Shown here one piece after another: positions 35,601 through 47,589 of a DNA stretch of 64,000 nucleotides (position 1 is its first letter; each line of letters opens with the position of its first letter). The notes beneath the pieces were generated by a model. It ran no database searches. It saw only the letters and a list, made by a program, of their open reading frames with translations, and was not told the origin of the DNA. The stretch covers positions 51,894,001 to 51,958,000 of the forward strand of contig CM114272.1 of NCBI GenBank assembly GCA_050084515.1, given 5' to 3'. A program made the position numbers and the translations under genes. This stretch comes from Blasia pusilla (lineage: Eukaryota; Marchantiophyta; Marchantiopsida; Blasiales).

Positions 35601-38600
35601 CTTTATAACCGAACAGTAGTAATCAGGTGAGGACCACGACTCTTACAGCCCCTATGGTGGGACCCCCCAGACAATGAAGAGTTGAAGTTGATCAGAAATT
35701 CCTCACTCATAGGGGATATCATGACAACTTAGAGAAAAAACCCATCACCGCAGAATAAAAGAAGGGACACTAAAACTGAAAGTTAATGCAAGAGTAGCTT
35801 GGTCGTGAAGTGAAATTAGCACTGAGGGGTCTCACATATCAGAGAACGTTCAACCAACCTTAAGTGTGCTATCAACATCTTTTAACAATAGAAATGAGAC
35901 CAAAACACAAAGAGCTTAACAAGTTGGCTACAACAACTTGTACTACAAAAACCTATGGACTTGCTCTCATCATATATGCCATTGTTACCTTCGGCGGAAG
36001 ACGAACTGCAGGTGCCGTACATGGAAAGAAATTCAGCAGGTGTTGACACAATCCAGGAAGAAACTGCTGCTGCATCCAAAGATGAATTTCCCACTCTTCT
36101 GAGCCATATTCCGGAACATGTATGGCAGAATATTTTGCACTTGAATCCCTGCCTGATGAAAAAGGTGCTGCTTCACTGGTTATAGTCTGCAAAATGTGGC
36201 ATAGACACTTCGTAATTACAACCATGGACTCGAGCCTTGTGCCATCTGGAGTAGGCCCTGTACAGACCATGGGCGCTGATTCAGCCCAGCATTCCAGCAA
36301 GACGGGTAGAAGTGGAGTAGCAGTGTATCCAATCTGCCCCGACCTCCCTGCAATACAATATAAGCATAAGTTTAGGATTTGGTACATATTCCAGGCCTTA
36401 TGTGTTCACTCAAAGACAGACCATTCTACACAAAACCACCAGAATATTTCTTGTGTGAATCTTAAACTCGGGTATTTCTTTCACCTGTGTTTTGCACACG
36501 TTGACTTTGTCGGCTATTTACCCGCAGATGTGCTTCCCCTGGAACACACAGCACAGGTCTAACTTTCAGAAGTCAAAAACGTCAAATCCAGAAGAAGGGA
36601 AAAAACACAACTCTTGTTACATAAAGGGCAGGCCATAGTCTGCCCTAGAATCCGCATAATTTTGGGACATTCATGACTTGCATCAAAAACTTTGGAGATG
36701 GCTTTCTAAACTAACCAGTTGTACTAGTTTCCTCCATGCGTTTCTGGTGCATTGGATCCTCTCGAATAGACAAATTAACTGTGGGATTCCCTTCAGGCAG
36801 TAAACTTTTGTATCCATGCAAGGCCCTTAGACCATCAAATATTCCCTGCAAAGTTGCAAGCGACCTGTTACTCACTGATGTATTCCACTCTCGACAGGAC
36901 AAAGTTCATGTTGCTAAGAGAACAACTACAATTTCAAGCTTCTTCCTGTCTTTCCCATTTACATATTGTCAGGGATAAATGCATCCATTGTTAAGGGCAA
37001 TTGTGTAAACTTCCTCAGGTGGTTGTATCTCGACCAAATATAGCAAGAAATTTCACTGTTATCACTAGAGATTTGACCACTTTTCTAATGTCATGGTCCA
37101 ACCTGGCCAGTCATGTATCAATATTAACTTTGAAAACTAGCTGAGAAAAACTTATCTATCAAAAAGCCCTTACATCTCCACAACATACTCACCTGATTCT
37201 CACTCCTGTGCCAGTGGAGGATCTGGCATGGATGAGGTTTGAGGTTCTTCACATAAACTGCATGTGAACTTCGATACATACAAGGTCAGCAAGGCAGAGC
37301 ACCAGTAAGGAGTTGAACCTGCTGGCTTGTGTCATACTTCACGCCCCATCTATGAGTCAAACTGGAACCAACTGAAGCCCCTGAAGGTTGAGCCATTGTA
37401 CTTTGCTTTAGGGCAGACAGAAAGTGCTCTAAGCTGGTGAGTACACTGACAAGCCTACTTCCAGCCTGCCCACTTATGCCACCTTTTCCAAGAAGACCAG
37501 TAAAATGCTGCACAATCTGCAATATATCCACTGATTGTGGCAGGTCAGTGGCCTCAGATAGAACCATGGCAATAGCTTGCACGAAGACACAATAAATGTA
37601 GGTTTTCAAATAAAAAGCCATGAAGACAGAGTAGAATTTGTTTACACCTCAAAAATGAACTAATTTTTTTGAAGAAAGGTCACCATAAATATTTAGTCCG
37701 TAGGAAATCAAGATAACCTGGCCTGAGAAGAAAGGCACAATTAGATTTGAACAGTGCTCCATAAGCAAATCTAAGAAGGTGCATGCTGCTATGCGCAAGT
37801 CCAACACCAAATGTGTCATTGCACTGCATACATGGGCCATTATTACAGGAACCAGGGGCTTCATCATTGCCTGCACATTCGCACAGAGGGATTAGCCCTT
37901 ATGAAAAATCACACAGGCCCATAACATCTTCTTGAGTGACCAGGTATTGTTGAAAAAGATAAATGAGAGTGACCTTTCAGCTACCTTCATCACTGAATTT
38001 TTGGTCTAGTACATTACAGCAAACACACAAGACCTCCTTGATCATCTCCTGTAAGCTGTTTGGGTCTAAGAATTACATTATGAACTAACGAATGTCTACG
38101 GCAGAACATATGATAACAGGAAGGAACCAGGTTGTGGAATATTTGCAGCGACCACTGATTACAAAGAGTTCAGAGAAAGTCATCAAACCTGGGGCAAGTG
38201 TGGAAGAACTGCGGACCGAAGTAGGAGAACAAGAGCTTGTCGAACATTCTTATCCAAATCAGTTATGCGAGGAGCAAGCTTCTCTATGACCACTACAGCA
38301 TGCATTATCAACTCTTTTGGATGTTTCACAAACAAATCTTTCAACCCCATAAGTGAATCTGCACAGCCATCAAAATCAAAAGTGAGAAGAAAACGCTGTT
38401 GTTTCATTATGGACAATATTCATAACCCATATACAAGAGCACACAATGCTTCACAGGACAGAGGCAAAACCAAGCTATGGAGTGAATGTCAGAAATGTTG
38501 AAATCTGTTAATATCTAGTTTAGTCATGCCCTAAAAGTAGTTAGTCAGATACTTAGTTGGATACTAATTTAGTTAGCTAGAGATAACTTAGTGTTCCTCT

Positions 38601-40671
38601 ATCTTTTTAGGGTAACCTTGAATTAGGGCAATTCTCGAGTTAGGGCTAGCCACCATCTGTTATTTAGGGTATGGATCTGTTCAAGAAGATCTAAGGGCCA
38701 GAAGTGCTCACCCTCATGTATATAATATGTCTGTTTAGAAAGCAGAAGCTAATTCTACAGCATGCACAGTTTTGGTGAGGACTCCTGAGGCTCTTGGTGC
38801 TGCTGCAGAGTGATCAGAGAGTAGGAAGAGGAGATTGAGACTAATTGCTGTGCTTGCTAGAGCCTCACTGGAAGGCAGATTGTTTTGTCTAGTATGCTGA
38901 TGGAGATTGTTTGTGCTCAATGAAGTGAGCCATGTCTGATCTCTGAGCTGGTGACATATGAGGGTCTGTAGTGTGAGTGCAAGGTGTGACTGTAGAATCC
39001 TTCTTAGTATCTCTTAAATAATAATAAGAGTCACATCATGGTAGGGCTCTGATTTGGCAATAGATATAGAAACTGATTTGCTGATTGTGTACAAGCTGAA
39101 ATCATGGATGGTCTAGCTGATGCTAGCTCTGACTTTGTACAAGGAGATACTTCAGCTGGTCAATCATTTTCTCAAGAAAAACCTAAGCTCTAAGCAGCAC
39201 CGTCTCAATAGGAAGTTTAAAACTAGTTCCAATTCTTCAACTCAAACTTGGCACAAATACCTCAGCCATCCCATTTTTTTTCCTTCTCATAATAATTATG
39301 CTACCTTACAATGAATATCTATAAGTGCTCTCATTGTGGGACCAAACTTCGAGACCGTCAACCAAGAAAGGGGATAAAACTCATTTCATAAGTCAGAAAG
39401 AGTTTAAAGCGAATTGCAGAACATGCTGTAGAATCTGTTTCATTTGAAGAAGGGATGCAATCCACTGTTAAAAGCTACAGATACCTTAACTGTAACAGTC
39501 ACAACCTCGAGTGAATGAACAAGTGCATCCACATATTATGGGAACTTCATCAATATTGGACTGCAGTTCTTGATGAAGACTATGGGTTAGTTAATCCACC
39601 TTTTCGGGTACGTTCACTGTAGTGAGTACTCTGTGCAAGAAGCTCTTTCAAAGTCTGTTTCCGCTGGTTCACTGCCAACCCTTCCTTGTCTTGTGCAACA
39701 CTTTGACCAGGCACAACAATACCTACACATCATCAAACCATGTATAAGAGGCAACTTCTCTCTCAATTTCTGTTCAGAATGAAACACAATCATGCACACC
39801 AAGGCTTGCTAAGATGAACAAACCTCTCGCTTTAAACTCCACTTTCGTTGCATTTTGAGCTTGTGGCAGCTTCCTCCCCACCTTAGTCTTAACTTTCTGT
39901 AGAGTCAACGAGGTAGAATCAAAATCACCTCACTACTTCCAGTCTGCAACTTTGAAGCCTCTAGTTATGAATGGTTTGAACACCAATGAATTACAGTGAA
40001 CACAAAATGGAATGAATGAATGAATAGATTCATTGTCCACGGGGACCCCACAGGGCCATGGGACTTAGTATTGAGACTTAACAACAATTTTGGAGAGAGA
40101 GCAAGCACCAGCGAGGGCCTAAGGGGTCCTCAGAGCCAGGTGAGTGTCCCTGGTCTTCACACAACTATGCAAGAATTTAGCAATCTGAGTCTAATTCAGC
40201 CTAGCCATGAACGGGAGGACCCTGGGAGCCCGGTGAGCAAAGAGATCCGGGAAGTCAAGCCTAATGTGATCGTGAAAGGTGCAGTCGAAGAGGTAGTGAT
40301 GTTCATCATCAACAAGCCCCGAGTTGCAAAATCTACATAATCTGTCCTCCCTTTTCTTCAGTGAGAATTTTCCTTTCTCAATCTCCAGGTCAGTAGAGCC
40401 ACATCTGAATCTCGCTAATGTATGACGTAACTTAGTGGGAATGGGGGCAGAGATGTAGGAGGCTTGCTGCATGGATCTGCAGTTGTTCATGAGGGTGAGA
40501 GCACACTCCATGATTACCTCACTTTATTAAACCCCACACCCACTCCCTAAGACAAAACAGAAAGGAAAGAACGGGCAAAATAAGAGGGCTTTTTCATACC
40601 TTAAAATCAACCGACAAGCCTCTTGACTTGGCCTTAGAATTGCCTTTGCCTTTCGGCGGCCCAGGAGCCAT
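26622..40671 (-). CDS. IPI1: IPI1/TEX10 homologue (pre-60S ribosome maturation), 18 exons
   Basis: IPI1 (yeast) and TEX10 (human) act in the Rix1/PELP1-type complex on nuclear pre-60S particles. Exons on the minus strand are: 40671-40600, 39896-39824, 39722-39600, 38358-38189, 37870-37718, 37516-37319, 36845-36716, 36347-35989, 35470-35333, 35066-34932, 34573-34487, 34280-34152, 33635-33473, 33345-33220, 28033-27899, 27602-27409, 27150-26995, 26834-26622. All junctions are GT-AG, phases agree and the sum is 2754 nt (917 residues; human TEX10 is about 930). The N-terminus MAPGPPKGKG and the block KVKTKVGRKLPQAQNATKVE are family signatures. The Ipi1 N-terminal domain follows (THYSERTRKDSLMGLKDLF, then MAHVCSAMTHLVLDLRIAA), and the rest is helical-repeat-like. 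The intron at 33219-28034 is enlarged by an antisense copia element. Splice sites are predicted by eye; the first half is the surest. Confidence 0.85.
28259..29009 (+). repeat. Left terminal repeat of the copia element
   Basis: Starts TGTTGTAAAACATA. It holds a telomere-like box (CCCTAACCCTAAAAACCCTA, from 28409) just before a TATA box (TATATAA, 28456-28462). Three direct repeats of TAACCTGAGTGGTTGCTATT occur in the right half. The same 25-base phrase TTTGAACATAGTAACAG... lies just before the repeat (28226) and inside its tail (28916). Confidence 0.85.
28456..28462 (+). promoter_or_regulatory. TATA box of the copia LTR promoter
   Basis: TATATAA lies about 22 bp downstream of a plant telobox-like array in both terminal repeats (28456 and 32590). 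Teloboxes with a TATA box are known in plant promoters; activity here is inferred. Confidence 0.6.
28987..29019. repeat. 33-bp fold-back palindrome at the left repeat/pol junction
   Basis: Perfect 15-bp arms (TTATCTAATCTAAAA and its complement) with loop AAA. Only the left half occurs at the right end of the element (33121-33143), so the palindrome formed at the 5' junction. Confidence 0.9.
29033..30460 (+). CDS. copia pol part 1: protease and integrase
   Basis: The 475-codon frame starts just upstream of the protease active site (FLDSGATAHIC), followed by the pre-integrase zinc domain (LWHLRLGHL...CRACAEGK) and the integrase core with its acidic triad in IHSDVWG, IRSDGGKEY and NGVAERLN. A frameshift ends it near 30455, before the RT. 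The gag half of the polyprotein is absent, so this copy would need help to move. Confidence 0.92.
   Translation: MKKFIKRSHKEGAMIAEHVADANYSEWGLVTSKEATLKSKGWFLDSGATAHICYDKDFFCEFHPVSSAQHVRCGPGNRSRVLGIGKVSLKFDSEHSQDGMLNNVLFVPEFTKNLVSVHQLTEKGILVLFLDKRCILQKGEEVLCQGVAEDKLFRLVETTKVEAMVAADAMVAENSNNMKLWHLRLGHLSEINLRSLQKMVEGLKLHADGRLDFCRACAEGKSHKLSFPKKSLSRSTGLLDLIHSDVWGYMTQKSLGGAAWYVSFVDDYSKKSFVYLMKHKGEVLDKFKNFVAMVELQTGRRVKKIRSDGGKEYRNKEFSSFLQQKGILADVTARDSPSQNGVAERLNRTLSEKALSMLQHANLRKSFWGAAIKTANFLRNVSPTSALNGMTPEECWSGKKPDISHLRVFGCPAYVHIPKEQRSKFSKKAEKLIFVGYETGLKGYVLYNPKTGQCVTSRDVQFDETWEGDKKKILK
30461..32385 (+). CDS. copia pol part 2: reverse transcriptase and RNase H
   Basis: The frame resumes after the frameshift, is hit by one TAA near 30575 and is then open from 30578 to 32385. 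RT blocks include CKWVFKIKRG, YKARLVAKGF, LDVETAFLNGDL and the catalytic YVDDLLLL. RNase H follows (TGFTDASWGDD, ALSTTEAEL, CDNTGSISL, KHINIRRRFI). The domain is full length and otherwise intact, which agrees with a recent insertion. Confidence 0.93.
32393..33143 (+). repeat. Right terminal repeat of the copia element
   Basis: Starts TGTTGTAAAACATAG and matches the left repeat at equal length, with a few differences near its start and near 32611. Telomere-like box from 32543, TATA box 32590-32596. Confidence 0.85.
38497..39030 (+). repeat. LTR-like fragment in intron 3 of the IPI1/TEX10 gene
   Basis: The segment starts TGTTGAAATCTG, has TATATAATATG near 38719 and reaches AAGAGTCACATCATGG, then a stretch with an ATG-initiated short frame. 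The layout resembles a copia-type LTR followed by leader. There is no partner repeat in the window, so it is a candidate solo or truncated LTR. Confidence 0.4.
40040..40511 (-). pseudogene. LINE-type C-terminal fragment (zinc-binding RT tail) in intron 1 of IPI1/TEX10
   Basis: A minus-strand frame contains LRHTLARFRCGSTDLEIEKG and then CRFCNSGLVDDEHHYLFDC, the Cys-Cys-His-Cys tail seen after the RT in many plant LINE elements. The downstream part is broken by stops. No RT core or poly(A) tail was found. Confidence 0.6.
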
Positions 40672-43600
40672 CTCTTTTCCACCAGAAGTACGCAATCTCA
40701 AGTCGCTTAGCCTATGCCCCTGATGAATCCTCGATCAATTTGCTAGAAAATCCAAAGGGATAGTCGGTTATTCTACTGAACTAGCCATACGAAGTCCTAC
40801 GGTACGCATACAAACACCAATCCATCTGCTGGAATTAACTGCTTAACCCAGTGCAGTCGGCATTTATATAGAGAAAAAACATTGTAGGGAAAACTCTCTA
40901 CATTCCATGACACTGGATTTGCTGCAGAGAATTTTCCCTACACCACTGTCGCAGACGTTAGGATAATCCCAAGCTGTGGTAGCCCATCCTTCAGTTGCTC
41001 GCACACAACAAGAAAGTAATTCCACGATTTTCTGTCTGTTGTGAGGTATAGTTATCCCTTAAGCATGGTTTTCAATACCCTACTGTTCCTGAGAATTTTG
41101 AAGCTGTTATAACTAACAATGCGTGAGCATAACCAGGAAAACCGTATCACGACCTCTCTGGTTCCCACACGGTGAACAAGAAGGGACTCAGGAGGTTGGC
41201 GCACGCGCTGCAATTCTCAACCAGATGAGAATTTTCAACAGCTCTTCATTGGCGACGTATAAATGAAGAGATGCATTCTTTTATTTATTGCCCGTTTCCA
41301 AATGCTGGATTCTACTCCTTCTAACATTACTCATCGCACAGCTCACATTCCTTTTCACCAAACTAATAAAGAGCTACCAAGCACAGCACTTCAGTAGGAG
41401 GTGTGATTCAGCCACTGAGACAAGCATGCGCTTCTCTCCCAGATCATTAATCCACACTAGAAGCACTCGAAGCCAAGGTCTAGCAGGCTTGTAAACACTC
41501 AGATAATCGCGAAAGCAGAAGGCACAATAAAGACGGACACGCAAACACCAAATCCGCAAGAACTTCAATTATGATCCATTCCAGGACACAGGCCAACAAG
41601 GATCTCTGAAGGTAAAAGACAGGAGCCTCCTCTGTCTTTAAACACTCACCTCCCACTCAAATTCCGCCGCTCATTGCAGATTTCTACATCGCCACGACCA
41701 CGCTCTCCCGCAGCTTCCTTGTCTCACATCGATTTGCAAGTCCTGGCATGATCCCGCTCCCAAATATGAATGAACGGATGATGATTCACCACTACCAACA
41801 CAGCGCCTTACTGACGTCTCCTCTTAGCAATTCGCTGCTCGCCTATACGCGTTCGAAGGTTACTGCTGTGTGGAACTAGGGTTAATTAATTAACTAATCC
41901 CAATACTCTTCACGGATTAAACTCTCCAATGGCACAATTTTCAAAAATATTAAAACTTCTAGAAAAAATAAATAAAATTGTTGGGCCATTTTCATTAGTG
42001 CAACCTGTAAAGTTAACAAACAATCATAATTTAACACCTTTTACATGAATCATCATAATTGTTCGTAAATTCATTATATTTTTTATATATGAATGTTTTT
42101 TTTTAAAAGTATCCGAAAATAAAAAATGTTTCAAGAGTTTTTGTTAGTGAAAGAAATAATGATGTTATAAATTTGAAGAATAAATCAAACCAAATTGAAC
42201 TTTTTTCTAAGAAAAAAAATGTTTCACGTGTTTGAAGAGCTAATGATTAATTTTCTTGTCCAATTACCACATGTTAATAGGACTTTTGAAAAAATATTAA
42301 TAATATTTATTTTTTAATTATGTTTACATTTTTATTTTATTTATTTTTAAAATTTACGTATATTTTCTACTTTTTGAAATCCTAAAAGAGTAAAAAAATC
42401 ATCTTTAAATAACACTCATCTCCCGGGCCTTAAAAAGTGACAATAGTTATTTTTTAATTATTTTTAGGTTTCTAAATTTAATTTAATTTTAAATTTTAAG
42501 TATAATTTCCACTTTGTAAAATCCTAAAAGAGTAAAAGATTCACCTTTAAGTAACACCCATCTCCTGTAAATAATTTCACTCCTCCCAAAAAGCTCAGTG
42601 GTCGACGAACTCATGCCATTCACGCTCAAGTAGATTTGGATGGAGACAGTGCGCACAATCAGAACTTGCTTAACACAATACAATCCATTACGTTGTCCTC
42701 TTTATCAAAATCATCTATCGCATCCATCTCTCTATCGATCAAAATCATCTCGTGCATTCTCCCTGTCTGAAGTCTTGGGTACCCTCACATATTTCCGCTG
42801 CTGGTTGTTACTAGAAAGGACTCCCTATAATAAAGTCTAACCTCTACCCTCCTTACTTCAACTCGAAGCACTCCCAACCTTGAGCTTCCCAAGTAGAAGT
42901 CTTGGGTTGGGTCTCAAAGATTTGACTAGTTGCGTATTCCATAGGTGGTCCAAAAGTCATCAATCATTAATTGAATATGACTCTTCCCAAGTGCGCATGG
43001 TCTCCCTAGGAATCCTATTCCCCAAGTCTTGACCAATATCCTCAAGTTTCTTGGGATGCGTCATTTAATTCCTTAAGATGCGTCTTGAATGGTTCCTTAG
43101 CTCAAACTTAAAAGATGGCCAAACACACATCAAGGTTAATATAATCCCTTGTTCATGGATTTGAGTGAGTAAAGAGGGAGAGGGTCACCCCCTATAGTTA
43201 CTTTTAGGGTTCTCCATTGGAACCCAAATTTCTCCATTTTTTGTCCGGGGCCCTTGATTTTGGCACACATCCCAAACGTGGTTTGCAACTCGTAGATACA
43301 TGTTTGACAAGTTACCCTCCCAAAATGGCTTGGCAAAGTCTTCTTAGATATTCTACAAATATCAACTCCCCAAACACATCTTAGAGCTTGGAACCATATT
43401 TTGTATATCTTATGGTTAGTGCCCGTCTTGACTCCCACCATTTGGGGTATCATGTTTATTTTGCTACCTTTTGCATTTTGTGACTATTCCCGTTTTGTCT
43501 CATGGTGTGTCGCCCTTCTTGATTACTACTATGTTCCTTGCTTCTTGCCCTGAACTTAGAGCTTGGCTCAAGTGTCTTCCACCTTACGTGCCTTGCCCTT

Positions 43601-44175
43601 ATCCCCACGAGTAACTACATCCTTTCTTGCCTAAGGCTATTCTCAAGGTGCATACTCGTTTCGCCTAGCATTAGTTCCACACTCGGTTTCGCCACCCTTC
43701 CTAATCTTGCGACTAGTTAATCTAGGTTCCAATTTTGGTGGGTTACATCAAGGTCTTTGCTCCTTGGACCCACAATCATGATCCACTTTCCGGATTTCTC
43801 TCTAGCATGAGCACTATAAACTTAACTATGTGTAGCGCTCGTTCAATTTATATTTGGAGTGGTTGGAAATTAGGGAGAAGTGTATGCAAGCATGTATGAA
43901 GTATAAGAATGGATTGGAGATGGAAACGAGTGATCATCGTGGAATGGGAAGTAATATGTAGAATGGGTACCTAATGATCTCAGTTTGTCTTGACATAACT
44001 AACAAATCCGCACACCAAGAATTCCATATTTATTTCTTGTTTCAATTTATTTAATTTTTTTGATATTGTTTTAATGGATATAACATGAGGGACGAGTCCT
44101 ATATTATATAGAGTGGCCCAAGTGACTAACATAAACCAAAGGAAGCAACTAATGCAAATCATCAACGTGGTGGAA
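40672..44175. other. Gene-free region upstream of IPI1/TEX10 and before element 2
   Basis: The first few hundred bases should hold the promoter and 5' leader of the minus-strand gene. 41880-42600 is very AT-rich. 42840-43760 is CT-rich non-coding DNA that shares short blocks, such as CCCAAACACATCTTAG, with 54240-54900 on the other side of element 2. Confidence 0.45.
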
Positions 44176-44179
44176 AGAC

Positions 44180-44560
44180 TGTCACATCTGAGTAGCCGAT
44201 AGGCCGAGATCTATCGTGGATAGGGCGTAGGAGCCAACGGACTATCTTGAGTGTAACTTTGTCCCACGGTGTCGGATGAGGTTGAGGATAGGTCCATTGT
44301 GTCAAGAACTTTGTTTTTGACAACTTTCCTCTTGAAGTCTTTCACATCCGGATGACTTGTTGACCAGGTCAACCGCCCCTGGTAACTTGTGCACACAGGT
44401 TACCAAGGGGATAGCTATTTCTAGGGGCAGGGCCTTTTGGCTCTTCCTAACCCTATGTAAGAGAGGAAGATGGCTTTCCTAAGCCATCTTTCTCATGTTG
44501 GGCCATTAGAGCACCTCTCTTGTATGTGTGTGAGATAGGACTAGGGTGCTATTGTCCGGA
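44180..44560 (+). repeat. A segment of element 2
   Basis: Only the first bases (TGTCACATCT, then GAGATCTA) and the hairpin layout match A1. The hairpins are GTTGACC/GGTCAAC and TGGTAAC/GTTACCA (44350-44405). The right limit is approximate because the sequence has diverged. Confidence 0.6.
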
Positions 44561-44619
44561 TTCCTTGATTCCAGGAGGCGACCGGGTCACGAAGGCGGTT
44601 TAGGTCGCGGAGGCGGCCG

Positions 44620-44731
44620 GAGGTTAGTTAGGGCGTCCACGCCCTAACTAACCTCTCTCGCAACGGGTTAGTTAGGGGGTCTTAAATGCGAAAGAGGGGG
44701 GTTGCCCCCCTCTTTCGCATTTAAGACCCCC
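44620..44731. repeat. Pair of adjacent perfect palindromes in the element 2 leader
   Basis: The first (44620-44655) has 16-bp arms around TCCA. The second (44675-44731) has 27-bp arms, GC-rich at both ends, around TTG. The left-arm phrase GGTTAGTTAGGG occurs again between them. Transcribed, both would form very stable hairpins. Confidence 0.95.
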
Positions 44732-45780
44732 ACATGGACGTGGTAGGAGAATGGGGCTTTGAGGAACGTGGTAAAATGGCGCCGTGGTAAGGCGGAGTAG
44801 ACATGGTGAGTAGGATGGGAACGTGGTAGGGCACGACGTGGTTAACCGGCCGACATGGTATAGGCATGGCATGGAAGGGGTAGAGCAAAGACAAAACGCG
44901 GTAGAGGCATGGGTGACGTGAGAGACATGCATGGTTGTGTTTGGACGGGGTTGAGTTGAGGGTACGTGGCACGTCTGGGGATGGGCGGACAGATTTTTCA
45001 GAATGTAATATTTTTCGGGCGTGACTGAGATTTGCGAGGATTATGGTGGAGAGTGTTTTGGTGGAGTGGTAGTGTTGGAGACACATGCACTGATGCCGAC
45101 GGGTAGTCCGCATCTGCTGACGGGAGGTTCGACGTGTTGGTCGAGGAGAGTCTCGTGTGGAGAGGTTGCCGTACCACATGGAGGAGTGAGTGTTGACGGT
45201 GCATAGGTCAGAGGGCGTGATCAGGTTACCCATTCGAGTCCCTTTTCTTGCACTTATCTTCTCTGATTGAGAGTGCTGGGTATTCGGTAGTAGCTGGTGC
45301 TAGGTGGATGCAGTGATGGTGACGAGTGTAGACTCTTTTCATGTGTAGCATGTTGGTGGATATACGGCGGTTGTTGAGTAGGGATCGCATGTGTGACCCA
45401 AGAGAGTGTTGCTAGGTTAGGTGAGTAAGTTGGGAGGCTCATGGTGAGCCTGAGTGTGTCATCACGGGATTGACGTTAGCATAAGTGAGCTAGTGAGAAG
45501 TGTGGTAGACTCTCGGTGAGTCAGAGTGCTTGAGCGAGTGAGACAGGGTTGTCATCACGACGTTCTTCCAGAGTTCGGAAGAATGGAGTAGTGCGAGCAG
45601 TAGTAGTGGTGTGACATGGAGTGGACTGAGATATCGAGGGGTTATAAGTGAAGAGCTACCTCGACATCCATCCGTGACTGGATCGTCATCACTAGACACC
45701 GGATCTGGTGACAAGATCGCAGACGAAGGTAGTATCACTTGACATGAGATGGACGACATGGGCCATTGAGGCATGCGTCA
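44732..45780 (+). other. Untranslated leader of element 2
   Basis: No coding frame is supported. It ends with sequence related to the 5' end of the element 1 gag region (GGTTGTCATCACGACG near 45547 against GGGTCATCACGGCG near 15139). Confidence 0.5.
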
Positions 45781-46810
45781 TTTCTCGGGTGTAGTGGGCA
45801 CCATCGACTTAGATGATTTTATCCAAGAGGTCGACACGTAGTGGAACTTCTAGGAGATTCAGACCCCGACACGGTTCAACCCTTTCATGGCATGGAAGGG
45901 GTTGTTCTAGCACTTGGAGGGTCTTCTGATGGATGACTACATGGAGTTTTGATCACTATATTCAGTAGATATCGATGCCTGGAGGATGTATTGGGCTCCA
46001 AGGTATGTGTCCACTAGTGGTCGCGAGGCATATGATGGGATCTTGAGAGGAGAGAGACCCACACCATCAGCCCGGAGACTAGATGGAGAGGAGGGCAGTG
46101 AGATAGACGATGTGGCAGAAACCTATGGTGGTAGAGGGCCACCCAGCTTCAATCCCACAGTGGAGTTCTTCCGATAGTTGGGGAAGAGCTACCAAGGCAT
46201 ACGTACCGACAAGCTGAAGAGTCTACAGCATTTTCAGCAACGATCGGGTGAGAGTCTGAGAGAGGCATTCACGCGCATGAGGAGGTTGATCATTGCTACG
46301 TATGGAGTGACTGAGGCGCAGTCAGTCTAGTATTGGTACGGGGTTTTGGACCGAGAACTACGGAGGAGAGTCCGAGATGCGGTGATGATTCACAGAGCGA
46401 AGCCCACATTGAAGGTGGTCTTTGAGTTGTCTGAGCGTATTGAGCTCAATATGAGTGAGGAGCAGGTAGTGACCGCTGGATTTTCTCAAGAGTCGACGGG
46501 TCCACGAGCGACGGTGACCCCATAGATGCACAGCGAGCTCCAGTACCACGGGAGTGGGCTAGTGTGCCTAGAGAGCACGCCGGGTACCGTGAGCCTATGA
46601 GGCAACAACCCGTACCTACATATCTTGCCTAGCAAGGATCGATGTTGTCTTGTTGGACATGTGGAGGGGCACATAGGAGAGACTGCCCACAGCATGGGAG
46701 AGAACCACGAGCGCCTCCCATTGCTCAGGAGCCATAGAGGATGGCGCCACCATAGTACCAGTGTGACTATTGCCACAAATATGGTCACACTAGGGATAGA
46801 TGTTTTGACC
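45781..46810 (+). pseudogene. gag of element 2 with two zinc knuckles
   Basis: Colinear with the element 1 gag (TRFNPFMAWKGLF, SYQGIRTDKLKSLQHF, RSGESLREAFTRMR) but interrupted by many stops, one of which (45908) is TAG where element 1 has CAG. Knuckle 1 (46651-46686) is CX2CX3HX3C, an unusual spacing. Knuckle 2 (46762-46803) is a regular CX2CX4HX4C (CDYCHKYGHTRDRC). Confidence 0.8.
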
Positions 46811-46971
46811 TTTGTCGAGAGGCACGTCTAGAGGTAGGCGAAGGGCCTAGGGGCGGTCGTCTTGGAGGAGGTCGGGGAGTTCTTCCTAGACGTGGTGGTA
46901 GAGGACCACCACTAGCTAGAGGATATGGAGTAGGAGCACCATAGCCGGCACTTCTCTCACGTATCAATCAG

Positions 46972-47589
46972 TTGGAGCAAAGGATTGCTGCCATGACGAT
47001 AATGCAGCTCAGGGAAGGCACGGAGCCGCGAGCAGCTAGTGTGGCTCCAGCTTCTACCTCTTACCCTGACCCGGGTGAGGATCTCGTCAGTATGGGGTTC
47101 ATGTGTAGTGCAGCTCAGGTTGAGGCGGCTGCAGTGGTGACTCGGGGTGCTGCGAGAGGCACCGAGCCATTGAGAAGTGGAGTTGAGATTGACCCACCGA
47201 AGGGGACCGATGGACGCCAGGCCAGGGTTCCACAGTCATTCACATTGTCGGAGGCACTACACACACCATCAATGATGCCTCGACGACCAGCGGTACCTAC
47301 AGCTCAAGCACCTACGCTGACGTCACGAGGAGTTGAAGTGACAATTCCTATGCCAGCTCGAGTGGAGTTAGTGTCGACCATAGTGTTGGAGGTGGCCACC
47401 AGAGTGTTTCAGACTCCGTTATTTTCCGCCACAGAGTTGGCGACGTTGGGAGTTGGACCAACTGAGGTGTTCCGGCTGGCCGCCACGTTGTGTGAGCGTG
47501 GAGAGGTGACTGCTTCTTGTTCAGAGGTATTTGAGGAGGTGGTGGACTTTCCCTCAGAGTCGATGCTCAGGACGTCCCCCACAGAGTGA
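46972..47589 (+). pseudogene. gag-protease linker of element 2
   Basis: A 205-codon frame begins with a short coiled-coil-like stretch (MEQRIAAMTIMQLREG) that parallels MAAQIQQLQEQISAM in element 1 and continues through ETPLFSATELATLG-type sequence shared by both elements. No catalytic motif is visible. Confidence 0.55.

Noticed and set aside
35273-38416. Individual minus-strand frames as separate small genes
   Set aside because: They join in phase through GT-AG introns into one IPI1/TEX10 protein.
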